In this document: positions 54,653-63,269 of the stretch, one piece after another | How the letters are laid out: each line of letters opens with the position of its first letter | Position numbering within the stretch: position 1 is the stretch's first letter | Source: Cerina sp048266425 | GTDB taxonomy: Bacteria; Bacteroidota; Bacteroidia; Flavobacteriales; Flavobacteriaceae | Length of the DNA: 64,000 nucleotides | Direction of reading: 5' to 3' | NCBI GenBank assembly: GCA_048266425.1 | Contig: JBLWZN010000022.1 | Coordinates: 1-64,000 of the forward strand | Notes under the pieces: model-generated | What the model saw: only the letters and a program-made list of their open reading frames with translations | Database searches by the model: none | Told to the model about the DNA's origin: nothing | Translations under genes and position numbers: made by a program

Positions 54653-55780
54653 CTAATTCTTACTAAAGGAAACATCCCCATATTCACTTTGTATATACAT
54701 TTTTTTCCCGCTGTTATCGCTGCCGTAAAACCCTTTATAATAGTTTTCTGTATTTTTTTCATTACTAATGTTGATTTCGAAATCATCCTTGCCTCGTACA
54801 TTGCCATATTCGGTTTTGATTTCAAAATTAAAGTGATAATCGGGGTGATATCCTATTTTCACTCCGGTATAATCGGTGTTTATCTGTACGTTTCCGGCAT
54901 CCGCCGCCAATTCTTTGATTTTCAGGTTGCCATAATCGGATTTTATATCCACATTTCCATGTAACGTGCCTAGGTTTATGTTGATATAGTCCCCATCCCC
55001 TTGGATATTCTTGGCCTCCCCTATATCAATATTTCCATAATCGCAGGAATATTGCAAATTCTCCATCTGTTCTACCTTAGAATTGGTGTAATCGGCCTTG
55101 ATAACCAGGTTGCCCGCTTTCTCTATGGTAAAGCCAGAGTAATCTGCGTTGATCTCCCCACTATTGATGTACCCTATTCTGGATTTGGTGGTATAGTCAA
55201 AATTAAGCTGGTTGCTTCGGCCCCGGAGTTCCCCAATTTCCAATTGGCCGTAGTCACATTTAATTTTGGCGTGGCCATCAATACGGTCCAAGATTATACC
55301 GCCATAGTCGTTGTTGAGGTTTACGTTGTTCTTTACCGGCACTTTTATAATATAATCGATCTGCATGTTAACGTTGTTGTTGTTTCCCCAACCCCAGCTC
55401 CAGTTGCTCCCGCCTTTATCAAAAATTGTTTTGGCAGATACCTGGCTACTACTGGCGTTAAATTGCACATCGATTTCGTTCAGTTTCTTGGCTACTTTTT
55501 CTTCATTGTTGCCATTGGTCTTGATGTGTACCTCGATAAGGATCCTATTTTCATTCCAAGAGGTGATGTTGAGATTCCCATAACTATTGGTAACCATCAA
55601 TAGGGCGTCGAAATTCACTTGGAACTCTTTTTTGATCGTCTTTTCCTTGGTATACTTTCCTGCAAAGCCCTCCACTTGGTCGCATCCTCCACCTGCGATA
55701 GGATCTGTTGAATCGGCGGATGAGAAACTCGGAAATAGGAGGAATACTAAGATTGCGGATTTATATAATGTTGTTTTCAT
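54653..55780 (-). CDS. Secreted beta-helix protein, DUF4097-like
   Basis: The 375-residue protein has a signal peptide (LVFLLFPSFSSA). Its body holds repeats of about 20 residues built around DYGN or DYTN (NNDYGGIIL, KCDYGQLEIG, SCDYGNIDIG, KSDYGNLKIK, NTDYTGVKIG, KTEYGNVRG, QSEYGDVSF). This regular pattern predicts a beta-helix like the head GIN protein downstream. Its start overlaps the end of the preceding gene by 20 bases. Confidence 0.75.
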   Translation of the reverse strand: MKTTLYKSAILVFLLFPSFSSADSTDPIAGGGCDQVEGFAGKYTKEKTIKKEFQVNFDALLMVTNSYGNLNITSWNENRILIEVHIKTNGNNEEKVAKKLNEIDVQFNASSSQVSAKTIFDKGGSNWSWGWGNNNNVNMQIDYIIKVPVKNNVNLNNDYGGIILDRIDGHAKIKCDYGQLEIGELRGRSNQLNFDYTTKSRIGYINSGEINADYSGFTIEKAGNLVIKADYTNSKVEQMENLQYSCDYGNIDIGEAKNIQGDGDYININLGTLHGNVDIKSDYGNLKIKELAADAGNVQINTDYTGVKIGYHPDYHFNFEIKTEYGNVRGKDDFEINISNEKNTENYYKGFYGSDNSGKKMYIQSEYGDVSFSKN

Positions 55781-56324
55781 TGGATTTATTTTTAACGGAT
55801 TTAATTGTTTCTACTTGATTTAGGACATCCTGTAAAAGGGCTATTCTTGTTTGAAAATTGGTAATCATGGCACTCAGAATAAGTTTGCTGTTGCCACCGT
55901 TCAAAAGATCTTGTTCCATTTTTTGATAATCGGATTCCAGCATTGATAATTGGCTCATGGTGTCCGCAATTATCTTTTCGGTCTCTGGGGTACTTTCTTT
56001 TTTTAGGGCATTGACCTGCTCATTGACCAGGTTGGCAAAATAAAACCCTGTTTTGGAGGCTTCTGGCGATATTTTGGCAATTCTTTCCTGTTTGGTGGGG
56101 AAGGAGTTGTACACACCAAGTCCGACCGACAATAGGACGACCATGGAAGCAGCGATTGAAAGGGGTCTCCACCAATTCTTTCTTATGCGCGGAAGGGTTA
56201 CTACCTTTTGGTCGGTTTGGAGTTTTTGCAAAAAGCGTGCTTGGTGGCCTTTCTGTGGATCTTCCAAATCAAATGCTCCTTCGAGCTCCTTAAAAACGTC
56301 TTCCAAATTTTTATTTTCCATCAT
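55761..56324 (-). CDS. Single-pass membrane protein, probable anti-sigma factor
   Basis: The 187-residue protein starts with a cytoplasmic part (ENKNLEDVFKELEGAFD) and has one membrane helix (about 52-70, PLSIAASMVVLLSVGLGVY). A helical periplasmic part follows (ALKKESTPETEKIIADTMSQL). It lies directly after the sigma factor gene. Topology and position fit an anti-sigma factor, although no zinc motif is present. Confidence 0.72.
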   Translation of the reverse strand: MMENKNLEDVFKELEGAFDLEDPQKGHQARFLQKLQTDQKVVTLPRIRKNWWRPLSIAASMVVLLSVGLGVYNSFPTKQERIAKISPEASKTGFYFANLVNEQVNALKKESTPETEKIIADTMSQLSMLESDYQKMEQDLLNGGNSKLILSAMITNFQTRIALLQDVLNQVETIKSVKNKSNENNII

Positions 56325-56402
56325 TTTTTAATTTGTTTTGTCCATATTGTCCAGAGTCTGGGCTATAAAGCTTGGGAACAAGCGGAACGCTGTTATCGGA
56401 CT

Positions 56403-56963
56403 TTAAATACGGGCACTGATTAACATTTTATTTCTAAGACTCTCCTTGGCCCTCGAAATCATGGTCCGGCAGCTGGCATAGCTCAAGTTCATGATCTGGC
56501 CAATTTCTTCATAATCGTAACCTTCGATCAAAAACAAGGTCAAAGAAATACGATAACTGTCCTTTAACGTTTTCATGGTTTCCAGTACTTTTTGAGCCTT
56601 TTGTTCCGTACTTCCATCATTAAAATCAATTCCGTTGTTATCTTCGACCTTGTACAATACCTCGTTTATTTCAACAGTGTTGTTCTTTTGCTGTTTTCTA
56701 TAATGTTGGATACTGTTGTTTATTACGATGCGCTTTAACCAGGAACCAAAGGTAACTTCCCCTTTGTAGCTGTCCAGTTTTGTAAAGGCGCTCAAAAAGG
56801 ATTCCTGCATTACATCCTCTGCCTCCATACTATCCTTTACGATTCTAAGGGCCGTATTGTACATGGCTTTATAGTAGCGATTGTAAACCTCTAATTGGGC
56901 GCTTTGTTTTCCTTCCATGCACCAGCGTAACAACACCTCGATATTTTCTTTTTTGTGGCTCAA
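56403..56963 (-). CDS. ECF-type RNA polymerase sigma factor
   Basis: Region 2 includes NTALRIVKDSMEAEDVMQESF and FGSWLKRIVINNSI. Region 4 includes IEGYDYEEIGQIMNLSYAS. It is 186 residues. The start codon appears to be TTG (56961-56963, MSHKKENIEV), since the next in-frame ATG (residue 16) would cut into region 2. It heads the probable operon with the anti-sigma-like protein and two beta-helix proteins. Confidence 0.88.
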   Translation of the reverse strand: MSHKKENIEVLLRWCMEGKQSAQLEVYNRYYKAMYNTALRIVKDSMEAEDVMQESFLSAFTKLDSYKGEVTFGSWLKRIVINNSIQHYRKQQKNNTVEINEVLYKVEDNNGIDFNDGSTEQKAQKVLETMKTLKDSYRISLTLFLIEGYDYEEIGQIMNLSYASCRTMISRAKESLRNKMLISARI

Positions 56964-57156
56964 AAAGTAATTGCTTTAATAATCTTCTTTGACTAATAGA
57001 TATGTCAATTTAAGGATTGTTACAGTTTTTTTATTATTTTTCTTGTATTGGCACAACAATTGTCCTTAAGGAGCGTAAAATGGAATCTTCGATATGGTCC
57101 GGTCTTGGTTTACAGGGTTTTTATTGAGGTTATAATTAAACTAAAACAACGGTTAT

Positions 57157-57229
57157 TGACGCAAAATGACAGAATGACCGAAAAACATATATGGGTAAAT
57201 CTAATTTTATAAATATTGACAGAATGTCA
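57157..57229. promoter_or_regulatory. TGAC repeats and palindrome TGACAGAATGTCA around the lon start
   Basis: TGAC occurs at 57157, 57167 and 57175 (inside TTGACGCAAAATGACAGAAT). The perfect palindrome TGACAGAATGTCA is at 57217-57229, within lon codons 9-14. TGACAGAATG occurs twice, 50 bases apart. An operator for a repressor or activator of lon is inferred. Confidence 0.4.
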
Positions 57230-59641
57230 TTGCAGGAAATAGGGGATGAAGCGGAGCTGATTCCGTTAATGACCCCAGAAGATGAAGAGGAAATTAACAA
57301 TGAAGCGCTTCCTGAGACGCTTCCAATTCTGCCGTTAAGGAATACGGTTTTGTTCCCTGGAGTGGTCATTCCCATTACTGCGGGCAGAGATCGATCAATT
57401 CAGTTGATAAAGGATGCCAACAATGGATCTAAGGTAATCGGGGTGGTCTCCCAAAAAGACGAGGCGACGGAGACCCCGGGAGTGAACGACATAAATACCT
57501 TGGGTACCGTAGCGCGAATATTACGGGTACTTCAAATGCCCGATGGAAATACCACGGTAATCATTCAGGGAAAAAAGCGATTTGAAATTGCGGAAGTGCT
57601 TACCGAAAAGCCATACATGACGGCTACCATTCGCGAAGCCAAGGAGGTGCGCCCAAAAATGGACAGCAAAGAGTTTTTGGCGATTATAGATTCGATCCAA
57701 GAACTGGCTTTAAAGATTATCAGGGACAATCCCAATATTCCGAGCGAGGCCTCCTTTGCCATAAAGAACATTCAAAGCAATTCGTTCCTGATCAATTTTG
57801 TGGCCTCCAATCTTAATCTGGACGTTAAGGATAAGCAGGAACTTTTGGAAATTCCAAACCAACAGGATCGGGCGCTTGCCACTTTAAAATATATGAACGT
57901 GGAACTCCAAAAGTTGGAGTTGAGAAACGACATACAATCCAAGGTGAGGAGCGATCTGGATCAGCAACAAAGGGAGTACTTTTTGCACCAACAAATGAAG
58001 ACGATCCAAGAGGAACTTGGCGGAATGTCCTATGAAGAGGAAGTGGACGACATGGCCCTTAAGGCGAAAAAGAAAAAATGGAGCAAAAAAGTAGGGGACC
58101 ATTTTGAAAAGGAGCTTGCCAAGTTGCAAAGAATGAATCCCCAGGTGGCGGAATATTCCATTCAGCGCAATTATTTGGATCTTTTTTTGGATTTGCCTTG
58201 GAACGAATTTTCAAAGGATAAATTCGATTTAAAAAGGGCGGAGAGGATCTTGGATAGAGATCATTACGGACTGGAAGATGTAAAGCGAAGGATAATTGAG
58301 TATTTGGCAGTGTTGAAATTGCGAAACGATATGAAATCGCCCATACTTTGCCTTTATGGACCTCCGGGCGTTGGTAAGACCTCTTTGGGAAAATCGGTTG
58401 CCGAGGCCTTGGGCAGGGAATATGTGCGAATGTCCTTGGGCGGGTTGCGCGATGAGGCCGAAATAAGGGGCCATCGAAAGACCTATATAGGGGCCATGCC
58501 GGGAAGGATTATCCAAAGTATTAAAAAGGCGGGGACCTCCAATCCTGTATTTATCCTGGATGAGATAGACAAACTAGCCAGTAGCCATCAGGGGGACCCG
58601 TCCTCGGCTATGTTGGAAGTGTTGGATCCCGAGCAGAACAGCGATTTTCACGATAATTTCTTGGAAATGGGCTATGACCTGTCCAAGGTGATGTTCATTG
58701 CCACCGCAAATAACCTTAGCAACATTCAGCCCGCGTTGCGCGATCGGATGGAGATTATTAACGTTACCGGTTATACCATTGAGGAAAAGGTGGAGATTGC
58801 CAAAAGACATTTGTTGCCCAAGCAGCTGAAAGAACACGGGCTGACCCCAAAAAATCTAAAGATTGCCAAGCCACAATTGGAAAAGATTGTGGAAGGCTAT
58901 ACCCGGGAATCCGGGGTCCGAGGTCTGGAAAAGCAAATCGCCAAAATGGTGCGCTATGCGGCCAAATCAATAGCAATTGAGGAAGAATACAATGTAAAGA
59001 TCAGTAACGAGGATGTGGAAAAGGTCTTGGGCCCCGCAAGGTTGGAACGTGATAAATACGAGAACAACCAGGTAGCCGGAGTGGTGACCGGACTGGCGTG
59101 GACAAGTGTAGGTGGTGATATTCTTTTTATAGAATCCATACTTTCCAAGGGAAAGGGAAACCTTACCATTACAGGAAACTTGGGCAAGGTTATGAAAGAG
59201 TCGGCAACCATTGCTATGGAATACATAAAGTCCAATGCCGATCATTTTGGGATAGATCCCGAAGTTTTTGATAAATACAATGTGCATATCCACGTTCCAG
59301 AGGGAGCTACCCCAAAAGACGGGCCCAGTGCCGGGATAACCATGCTTACTTCCTTGGTTTCCCTGTTTACGCAAAAAAGGGTAAAAAAGAGTTTGGCGAT
59401 GACAGGGGAGATAACCCTAAGGGGCAAGGTGCTGCCGGTTGGTGGAATCAAAGAGAAAATTTTGGCCGCCAAACGTGCCAGGATCAAGGAGTTGATCTTG
59501 TGCGAGGAAAACCGTAGGGATATCTTGGAAATTAAAGAAGAATATCTCAAGGGACTGACCTTTCATTATGTAACGGATATGAGCGAGGTTATCGATATCG
59601 CGGTTACGGATCAAAATGTAAAAAATGCAAAAAAATTATAA
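57191..59641 (+). CDS. lon: ATP-dependent protease Lon
   Basis: Lon degrades damaged and regulatory proteins in the cytoplasm. The N-terminal substrate-binding domain (about 40-245, LPLRNTVLFPGVVIPI) is followed by the AAA+ domain with Walker A GPPGVGKT at 390-397 and FILDEIDK as Walker B. The protease domain has the Ser-Lys dyad S713 (KDGPSAG) and K756 (GGIKEKILAA). The spacing of 43 is the same as in E. coli Lon. The length is 816 residues. It is monocistronic, with a possible operator at its start. Confidence 0.97.
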   Translation: MGKSNFINIDRMSLQEIGDEAELIPLMTPEDEEEINNEALPETLPILPLRNTVLFPGVVIPITAGRDRSIQLIKDANNGSKVIGVVSQKDEATETPGVNDINTLGTVARILRVLQMPDGNTTVIIQGKKRFEIAEVLTEKPYMTATIREAKEVRPKMDSKEFLAIIDSIQELALKIIRDNPNIPSEASFAIKNIQSNSFLINFVASNLNLDVKDKQELLEIPNQQDRALATLKYMNVELQKLELRNDIQSKVRSDLDQQQREYFLHQQMKTIQEELGGMSYEEEVDDMALKAKKKKWSKKVGDHFEKELAKLQRMNPQVAEYSIQRNYLDLFLDLPWNEFSKDKFDLKRAERILDRDHYGLEDVKRRIIEYLAVLKLRNDMKSPILCLYGPPGVGKTSLGKSVAEALGREYVRMSLGGLRDEAEIRGHRKTYIGAMPGRIIQSIKKAGTSNPVFILDEIDKLASSHQGDPSSAMLEVLDPEQNSDFHDNFLEMGYDLSKVMFIATANNLSNIQPALRDRMEIINVTGYTIEEKVEIAKRHLLPKQLKEHGLTPKNLKIAKPQLEKIVEGYTRESGVRGLEKQIAKMVRYAAKSIAIEEEYNVKISNEDVEKVLGPARLERDKYENNQVAGVVTGLAWTSVGGDILFIESILSKGKGNLTITGNLGKVMKESATIAMEYIKSNADHFGIDPEVFDKYNVHIHVPEGATPKDGPSAGITMLTSLVSLFTQKRVKKSLAMTGEITLRGKVLPVGGIKEKILAAKRARIKELILCEENRRDILEIKEEYLKGLTFHYVTDMSEVIDIAVTDQNVKNAKKL

Positions 59642-59696
59642 TTCAAAAATTAAATGACGGGTAAGGGAATATAAAAAGTAGTAGTTTTAAAACAGG

Positions 59697-59768
59697 TGTT
59701 ACATTGGGCGCAGTTGAAAAGCAAGGATAAGCAACAACGTGAAATTTTCGATTGCGCTCAAATCGGCA
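59697..59768. repeat. Degenerate palindromic REP (TTGGGCGCAGTTGAAAA...TTTTCGATTGCGCTCAAA)
   Basis: The left arm ATTGGGCGCAGTTGAAAA (59703-59720) pairs imperfectly with TTTTCGATTGCGCTCAAAT. It is the same family as the copy at 60542, which has the clearer form TGGGCG.AGTCGAAA. Confidence 0.55.
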
Positions 59769-59823
59769 AGTTTGATTACTTCTTTACCGAACCATTACCG
59801 TTTATTCTACATATTTTTAGGTC

Positions 59824-60528
59824 ATGCAAAAAATTACTATAGCATTTGATGGATACTCTTCTACCGGGAAAAGTACCATAGCCAAGCAATTGGCCAAGGC
59901 ACTGGGTTATATATATGTGGATACGGGTGCCATGTACAGGGCGATTACACTTTTTGCAATGCGAAACGGTTTTAATAATATCGATAGCGAAAATGCGAGC
60001 GAATTGGTTCAACTTTTGCCCAAGGCAAATTTAGAATTTGTATATAATGAAAGGTTGGGCTTTTCCGAAATGTACCTGAACGGTGAAAATGTGGAAAAGG
60101 AAATCAGGGCATTACCTGTCTCCCAGCAGGTGAGCAAGGTAGCTGCCATTGAGGAAGTACGCCACAAATTGGTGGATATGCAAAAGGCGATGGGTAAGAA
60201 AAAAGGAATCGTTATGGACGGTCGGGATATAGGGACGGTGGTTTTTCCCGATGCAGAATTAAAGATCTTTATGACGGCCTCACCGGAGACCAGGGCCTTT
60301 AGACGCTACAAGGAATTGTTGGACAAAGGGGAAAATGTATCCTATCCCGAGGTGCTGAAAAATGTTCAGGAACGGGATTATCTGGATACCCATAGGGAAT
60401 TCTCACCTTTGCGCAGGGCGGCGGATGCCATAAAATTTGACAATAGCGATATGGGTCTGGAAGAACAGTTTGAAAGAATCCATAACTATGCCCTCCGCGT
60501 CATTGAAAAATGCAATCAAAAGGCTTAA
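59824..60528 (+). CDS. cmk: Cytidylate kinase
   Basis: Cmk phosphorylates CMP and dCMP. The P-loop is FDGYSSTGKSTIAKQLA, followed by YVDTGAMYRAITLFAMRN. GIVMDGRDIGTVVFPDAELK and the lid ASPETRAFRRYKELL are typical. The length is 234 residues. Its stop overlaps the convergent LysM gene by 4 bases, but only because that gene is extended. Confidence 0.95.
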   Translation: MQKITIAFDGYSSTGKSTIAKQLAKALGYIYVDTGAMYRAITLFAMRNGFNNIDSENASELVQLLPKANLEFVYNERLGFSEMYLNGENVEKEIRALPVSQQVSKVAAIEEVRHKLVDMQKAMGKKKGIVMDGRDIGTVVFPDAELKIFMTASPETRAFRRYKELLDKGENVSYPEVLKNVQERDYLDTHREFSPLRRAADAIKFDNSDMGLEEQFERIHNYALRVIEKCNQKA

Positions 60529-61040
60529 AAGCCATTGTATATGTCAGTTTGGGCGTAGTCGAAAACTTGAATGTTCGTGAAACCAAGACATTTCGACTCC
60601 GCCCAATGTGACAATTGGGGTAATTTATGATTTTTAAATTCGATTAAAAGGTTCATAAATTCCAAATTCGGAATTGCCAGGACCTGGCCCGGTTGAATTA
60701 AATCCGGATTTTTCAAAATGTTAGTGTTCGCTTCAAAAATCTTTTTGTATTTCATGGGGTCATTGTAGTACAACTTGGCAATTTTGCTAAGCGATTCCCC
60801 ACTTTTAACGGTATGTCTGTGGTATACCGAAGTGTCGGCTACTTTAATGTCGGCCACTAGATCGGATGGGTTTTGTCCCCCTATTTCCTTGATCTTGTCC
60901 CACAACAGATTTTTTTCGTATTGATCTTTAGTGGTGCCTTTTATTTTAAGGATGCCGCCTTCCTCTTTAACGTCGCCATTTTGAACGTTCAACTTTTCCC
61001 CGAGATCCAAGACTGGCTGATATTTTGCTTTAACACTCAT
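60525..61040 (-). CDS. LysM domain protein with a repeat-derived C-terminal tail
   Basis: The 171-residue protein has a BON-like N-terminal half (about 1-75, NVQNGDVKEEGGILKIKGTT) and a LysM domain (about 76-126, HTVKSGESLSKIAKLYYND to VLAIPNL). Relatives I know end at IPNL. Here 45 more residues follow, and residues 143-167 are encoded by the palindromic repeat at 60542-60613. The normal stop seems to have been lost. It has no signal peptide. LysM binds peptidoglycan in other proteins, but this family is cytoplasmic or of unclear location. Confidence 0.85.
   Translation of the reverse strand: MSVKAKYQPVLDLGEKLNVQNGDVKEEGGILKIKGTTKDQYEKNLLWDKIKEIGGQNPSDLVADIKVADTSVYHRHTVKSGESLSKIAKLYYNDPMKYKKIFEANTNILKNPDLIQPGQVLAIPNLEFMNLLIEFKNHKLPQLSHWAESKCLGFTNIQVFDYAQTDIYNGF
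60542..60613. repeat. Palindromic REP, TGTCA...TGGGCG.AGTCGAAA, inside the LysM gene
   Basis: The arms TGTCAGTTTGGGCGTAGTCG and (on the other strand) TGTCACATTGGGCGGAGTCG each continue with AAA, and are separated by a TTCG-containing centre. Sequences of the TGTCA..TGAGCG.AGTCGAA type are widespread in Bacteroidota. This copy is translated on the minus strand as part of the LysM protein tail. Confidence 0.8.
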
Positions 61041-61153
61041 AATTGTCCTCTTTTAATGATTAAATTTTATACGCTCAAGATAAGGATATTTGCAATATTT
61101 CCATAGAAAAGGGACAAATTATGTAAAACACAGGAACCTCATGGAAATATAGG

Positions 61154-61184
61154 TTTGTAAAACCATTTTTATGTTGTATTTTTG
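61154..61184 (+). promoter_or_regulatory. rpsA promoter (TTTG-N19-TATTTTTG)
   Basis: TTTG at 61154-61157 and TATTTTTG at 61177-61184 are separated by 19 bases, the ideal spacing for the main Bacteroidota sigma factor. The start site should be near 61190, giving a leader of about 114 bases. Confidence 0.8.
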
Positions 61185-61189
61185 CACAC

Positions 61190-61303
61190 CTTTTTCACGA
61201 AGCGTCAAGAGGAAAGGGGCAAGTAAGGAAAATTAAAAATAACATCTTCCACGGTAATCGTTTAACTCTTGTAACCCTGTGGAATACAAATTTATAATCA
61301 GCA
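61190..61303 (+). promoter_or_regulatory. rpsA 5' leader with a hairpin
   Basis: The 114-base leader holds a stem formed by TCCACGGT (61249-61256) and ACCCTGTGGA (61276-61285), with a two-base bulge. It ends 18 bases before the ATG. A structured leader in front of rpsA could be the site where S1 limits its own synthesis, as S1 does in E. coli, but that is inference. Confidence 0.4.
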
Positions 61304-63148
61304 ATGGCTGAAGAAAAAACAACAGTAGAGGTGGAAGAAACCACTGAAGCAACACAAGAAGTAAAAAAGGAAACCCCGGTACAACAAGATCCCAAGGAAT
61401 TCTTGGCGAACTTTAACTGGGATAAGTACGAGCAAGGAATAGAGCGTGTGGACGATTCCAAATTGAAGGAGTTCGAATCCTTGGTCGCCGAAAACTTTGT
61501 GGATACCGCCGATGAGGAAGTGGTAGAGGGCACCGTGGTATATCTTACCGATCGGGAGGCCATTATCGACATCAACGCAAAATCCGAAGGTGTCATTTCC
61601 TTGAACGAGTTTCGTTACAACCCAGATTTAAAGGTTGGCGATAAGGTTGAGGTTCTTATTGACATCCGTGAAGATAAGAGTGGCCAATTGGTGCTTTCCC
61701 ACAGAAAGGCCAGGACTATCATGGCTTGGGAGCGTGTAAACAAAGCCCATGACAAGGAAGAAATCGTCAATGGTTTTGTAAAATGCAGGACCAAAGGAGG
61801 TATGATCGTAGATGTCTTTGGCATTGAGGCGTTCTTGCCTGGTTCACAAATAGATGTGAAACCGATCCGGGATTACGATCAGTATGTCGGAAAAACTATG
61901 GAATTCAAGGTGGTCAAGATCAACCATGAGTTTAAGAACGTAGTTGTTTCCCACAAAGCGCTTATCGAAGCCGATATCGAAGAACAGAAAAAAGAGATTA
62001 TCAGCCAGTTGGAAAAAGGACAGGTATTGGAAGGTGTTGTAAAAAACATCACCTCTTACGGTGTCTTTATCGATCTTGGTGGCGTGGATGGTCTTATCCA
62101 TATTACCGACCTTTCTTGGAGCCGAATCAACCATCCGAACGAGGTGGTAGAATTGGATCAGAAATTGAACGTCGTTATATTGGATTTTGATGATAACAAA
62201 TCCAGGATCCAATTGGGTCTTAAGCAATTGGAGAAACATCCATGGGATGCCTTGAGCGATGAGATCAAAGTAGGGGACAAGGTAAAAGGCAAGGTAGTCG
62301 TTATTGCGGATTACGGTGCGTTTATCGAAGTTGCCGAAGGTGTGGAAGGATTGATCCACGTATCCGAAATGTCATGGTCCACGCATTTGCGTTCTGCCCA
62401 GGATTTCGTAAAAGTGGGTGACGAGCTAGAGGCTGTGGTCCTTACTTTGGACCGTGAAGACCGTAAAATGTCTTTGGGTATCAAACAATTGACCCCAGAT
62501 CCATGGACCGATATTACTTCTAAATACCCAGTTGGTTCCAAACATAAAGGAATTGTCAGAAACTTTACAAACTTTGGTGTGTTTGTAGAAATGGAAGAAG
62601 GAATCGACGGTTTGATCTATATCTCCGACCTTTCCTGGACCAAGAAAATTAAGCACCCATCAGAATTTGTAACCGTTGGCGATACTTTGGAAGTAGAGGT
62701 ATTGGAATTGGATGTTGAAGGTCGTAAACTAAGTTTGGGCCACAAACAGACTACCGAGAATCCATGGGACAAGTACGAGGAGGATTTTGCCGTGGGAACC
62801 GTTCACAAGGCCAGCATTGGCGAAATTGTGGATAAAGGAGCCACTATCGACTTTAATGAAGATATCACAGCGTTTGTTCCTACCCGTCATTTGGAAAAGG
62901 AAGATGGCAAGAAGCTTGGCAAAGGTGAAGAGGCCGAATTTAAGATCATTGAGTTCAACAAGGAATTCAAGAGGGTCGTTGCAAGCCACACCGCTATCTT
63001 TAGGGAAGAAGAGGACCGCAACGTTAAGGCCGCTGCCAAAAGGGCTGCTGTCAGCGCGGAGGAGTCCAAACCTACCCTTGGGGATGCCAACGAGCAATTG
63101 CAGGCATTAAAGGACAAAATGGAAGCTTCTGCAAAGAAGAAGAAATAG
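61304..63148 (+). CDS. rpsA: 30S ribosomal protein S1
   Basis: S1 brings mRNAs to the 30S subunit. The 614-residue protein has an acidic N-terminal tail and about six S1 (OB-fold) repeats from about residue 65. The repeats with GVFIDLGGVDGLIHITDLSW, GAFIEVAEGVEGLIHVSEMSW and GVFVEMEEGIDGLIYISDLSW are the best conserved. The last repeat is weaker (KGATIDFNEDITAFVP). The tail is rich in Lys and Ala. It is followed by a strong terminator and has its own promoter. Confidence 0.96.
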   Translation: MAEEKTTVEVEETTEATQEVKKETPVQQDPKEFLANFNWDKYEQGIERVDDSKLKEFESLVAENFVDTADEEVVEGTVVYLTDREAIIDINAKSEGVISLNEFRYNPDLKVGDKVEVLIDIREDKSGQLVLSHRKARTIMAWERVNKAHDKEEIVNGFVKCRTKGGMIVDVFGIEAFLPGSQIDVKPIRDYDQYVGKTMEFKVVKINHEFKNVVVSHKALIEADIEEQKKEIISQLEKGQVLEGVVKNITSYGVFIDLGGVDGLIHITDLSWSRINHPNEVVELDQKLNVVILDFDDNKSRIQLGLKQLEKHPWDALSDEIKVGDKVKGKVVVIADYGAFIEVAEGVEGLIHVSEMSWSTHLRSAQDFVKVGDELEAVVLTLDREDRKMSLGIKQLTPDPWTDITSKYPVGSKHKGIVRNFTNFGVFVEMEEGIDGLIYISDLSWTKKIKHPSEFVTVGDTLEVEVLELDVEGRKLSLGHKQTTENPWDKYEEDFAVGTVHKASIGEIVDKGATIDFNEDITAFVPTRHLEKEDGKKLGKGEEAEFKIIEFNKEFKRVVASHTAIFREEEDRNVKAAAKRAAVSAEESKPTLGDANEQLQALKDKMEASAKKKK

Positions 63149-63166
63149 GTTTCTTTTTAAATATTG

Positions 63167-63198
63167 AAAAGCCCCGACGTTATCGTCGGGGCTTTTTT
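63167..63198. terminator. Rho-independent terminator of rpsA (bidirectional)
   Basis: GCCCCGACG and CGTCGGGGC form a perfect stem (63171-63192) with a TTAT loop. AAAA precedes and TTTTTT follows. Confidence 0.93.
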
Positions 63199-63269
63199 GT
63201 TTTATGCCCGTCCATTTGGTGTTCCCATGATTTTATCCCCGGGAAGTGCAGCCGGTACAAGTTTTCACA

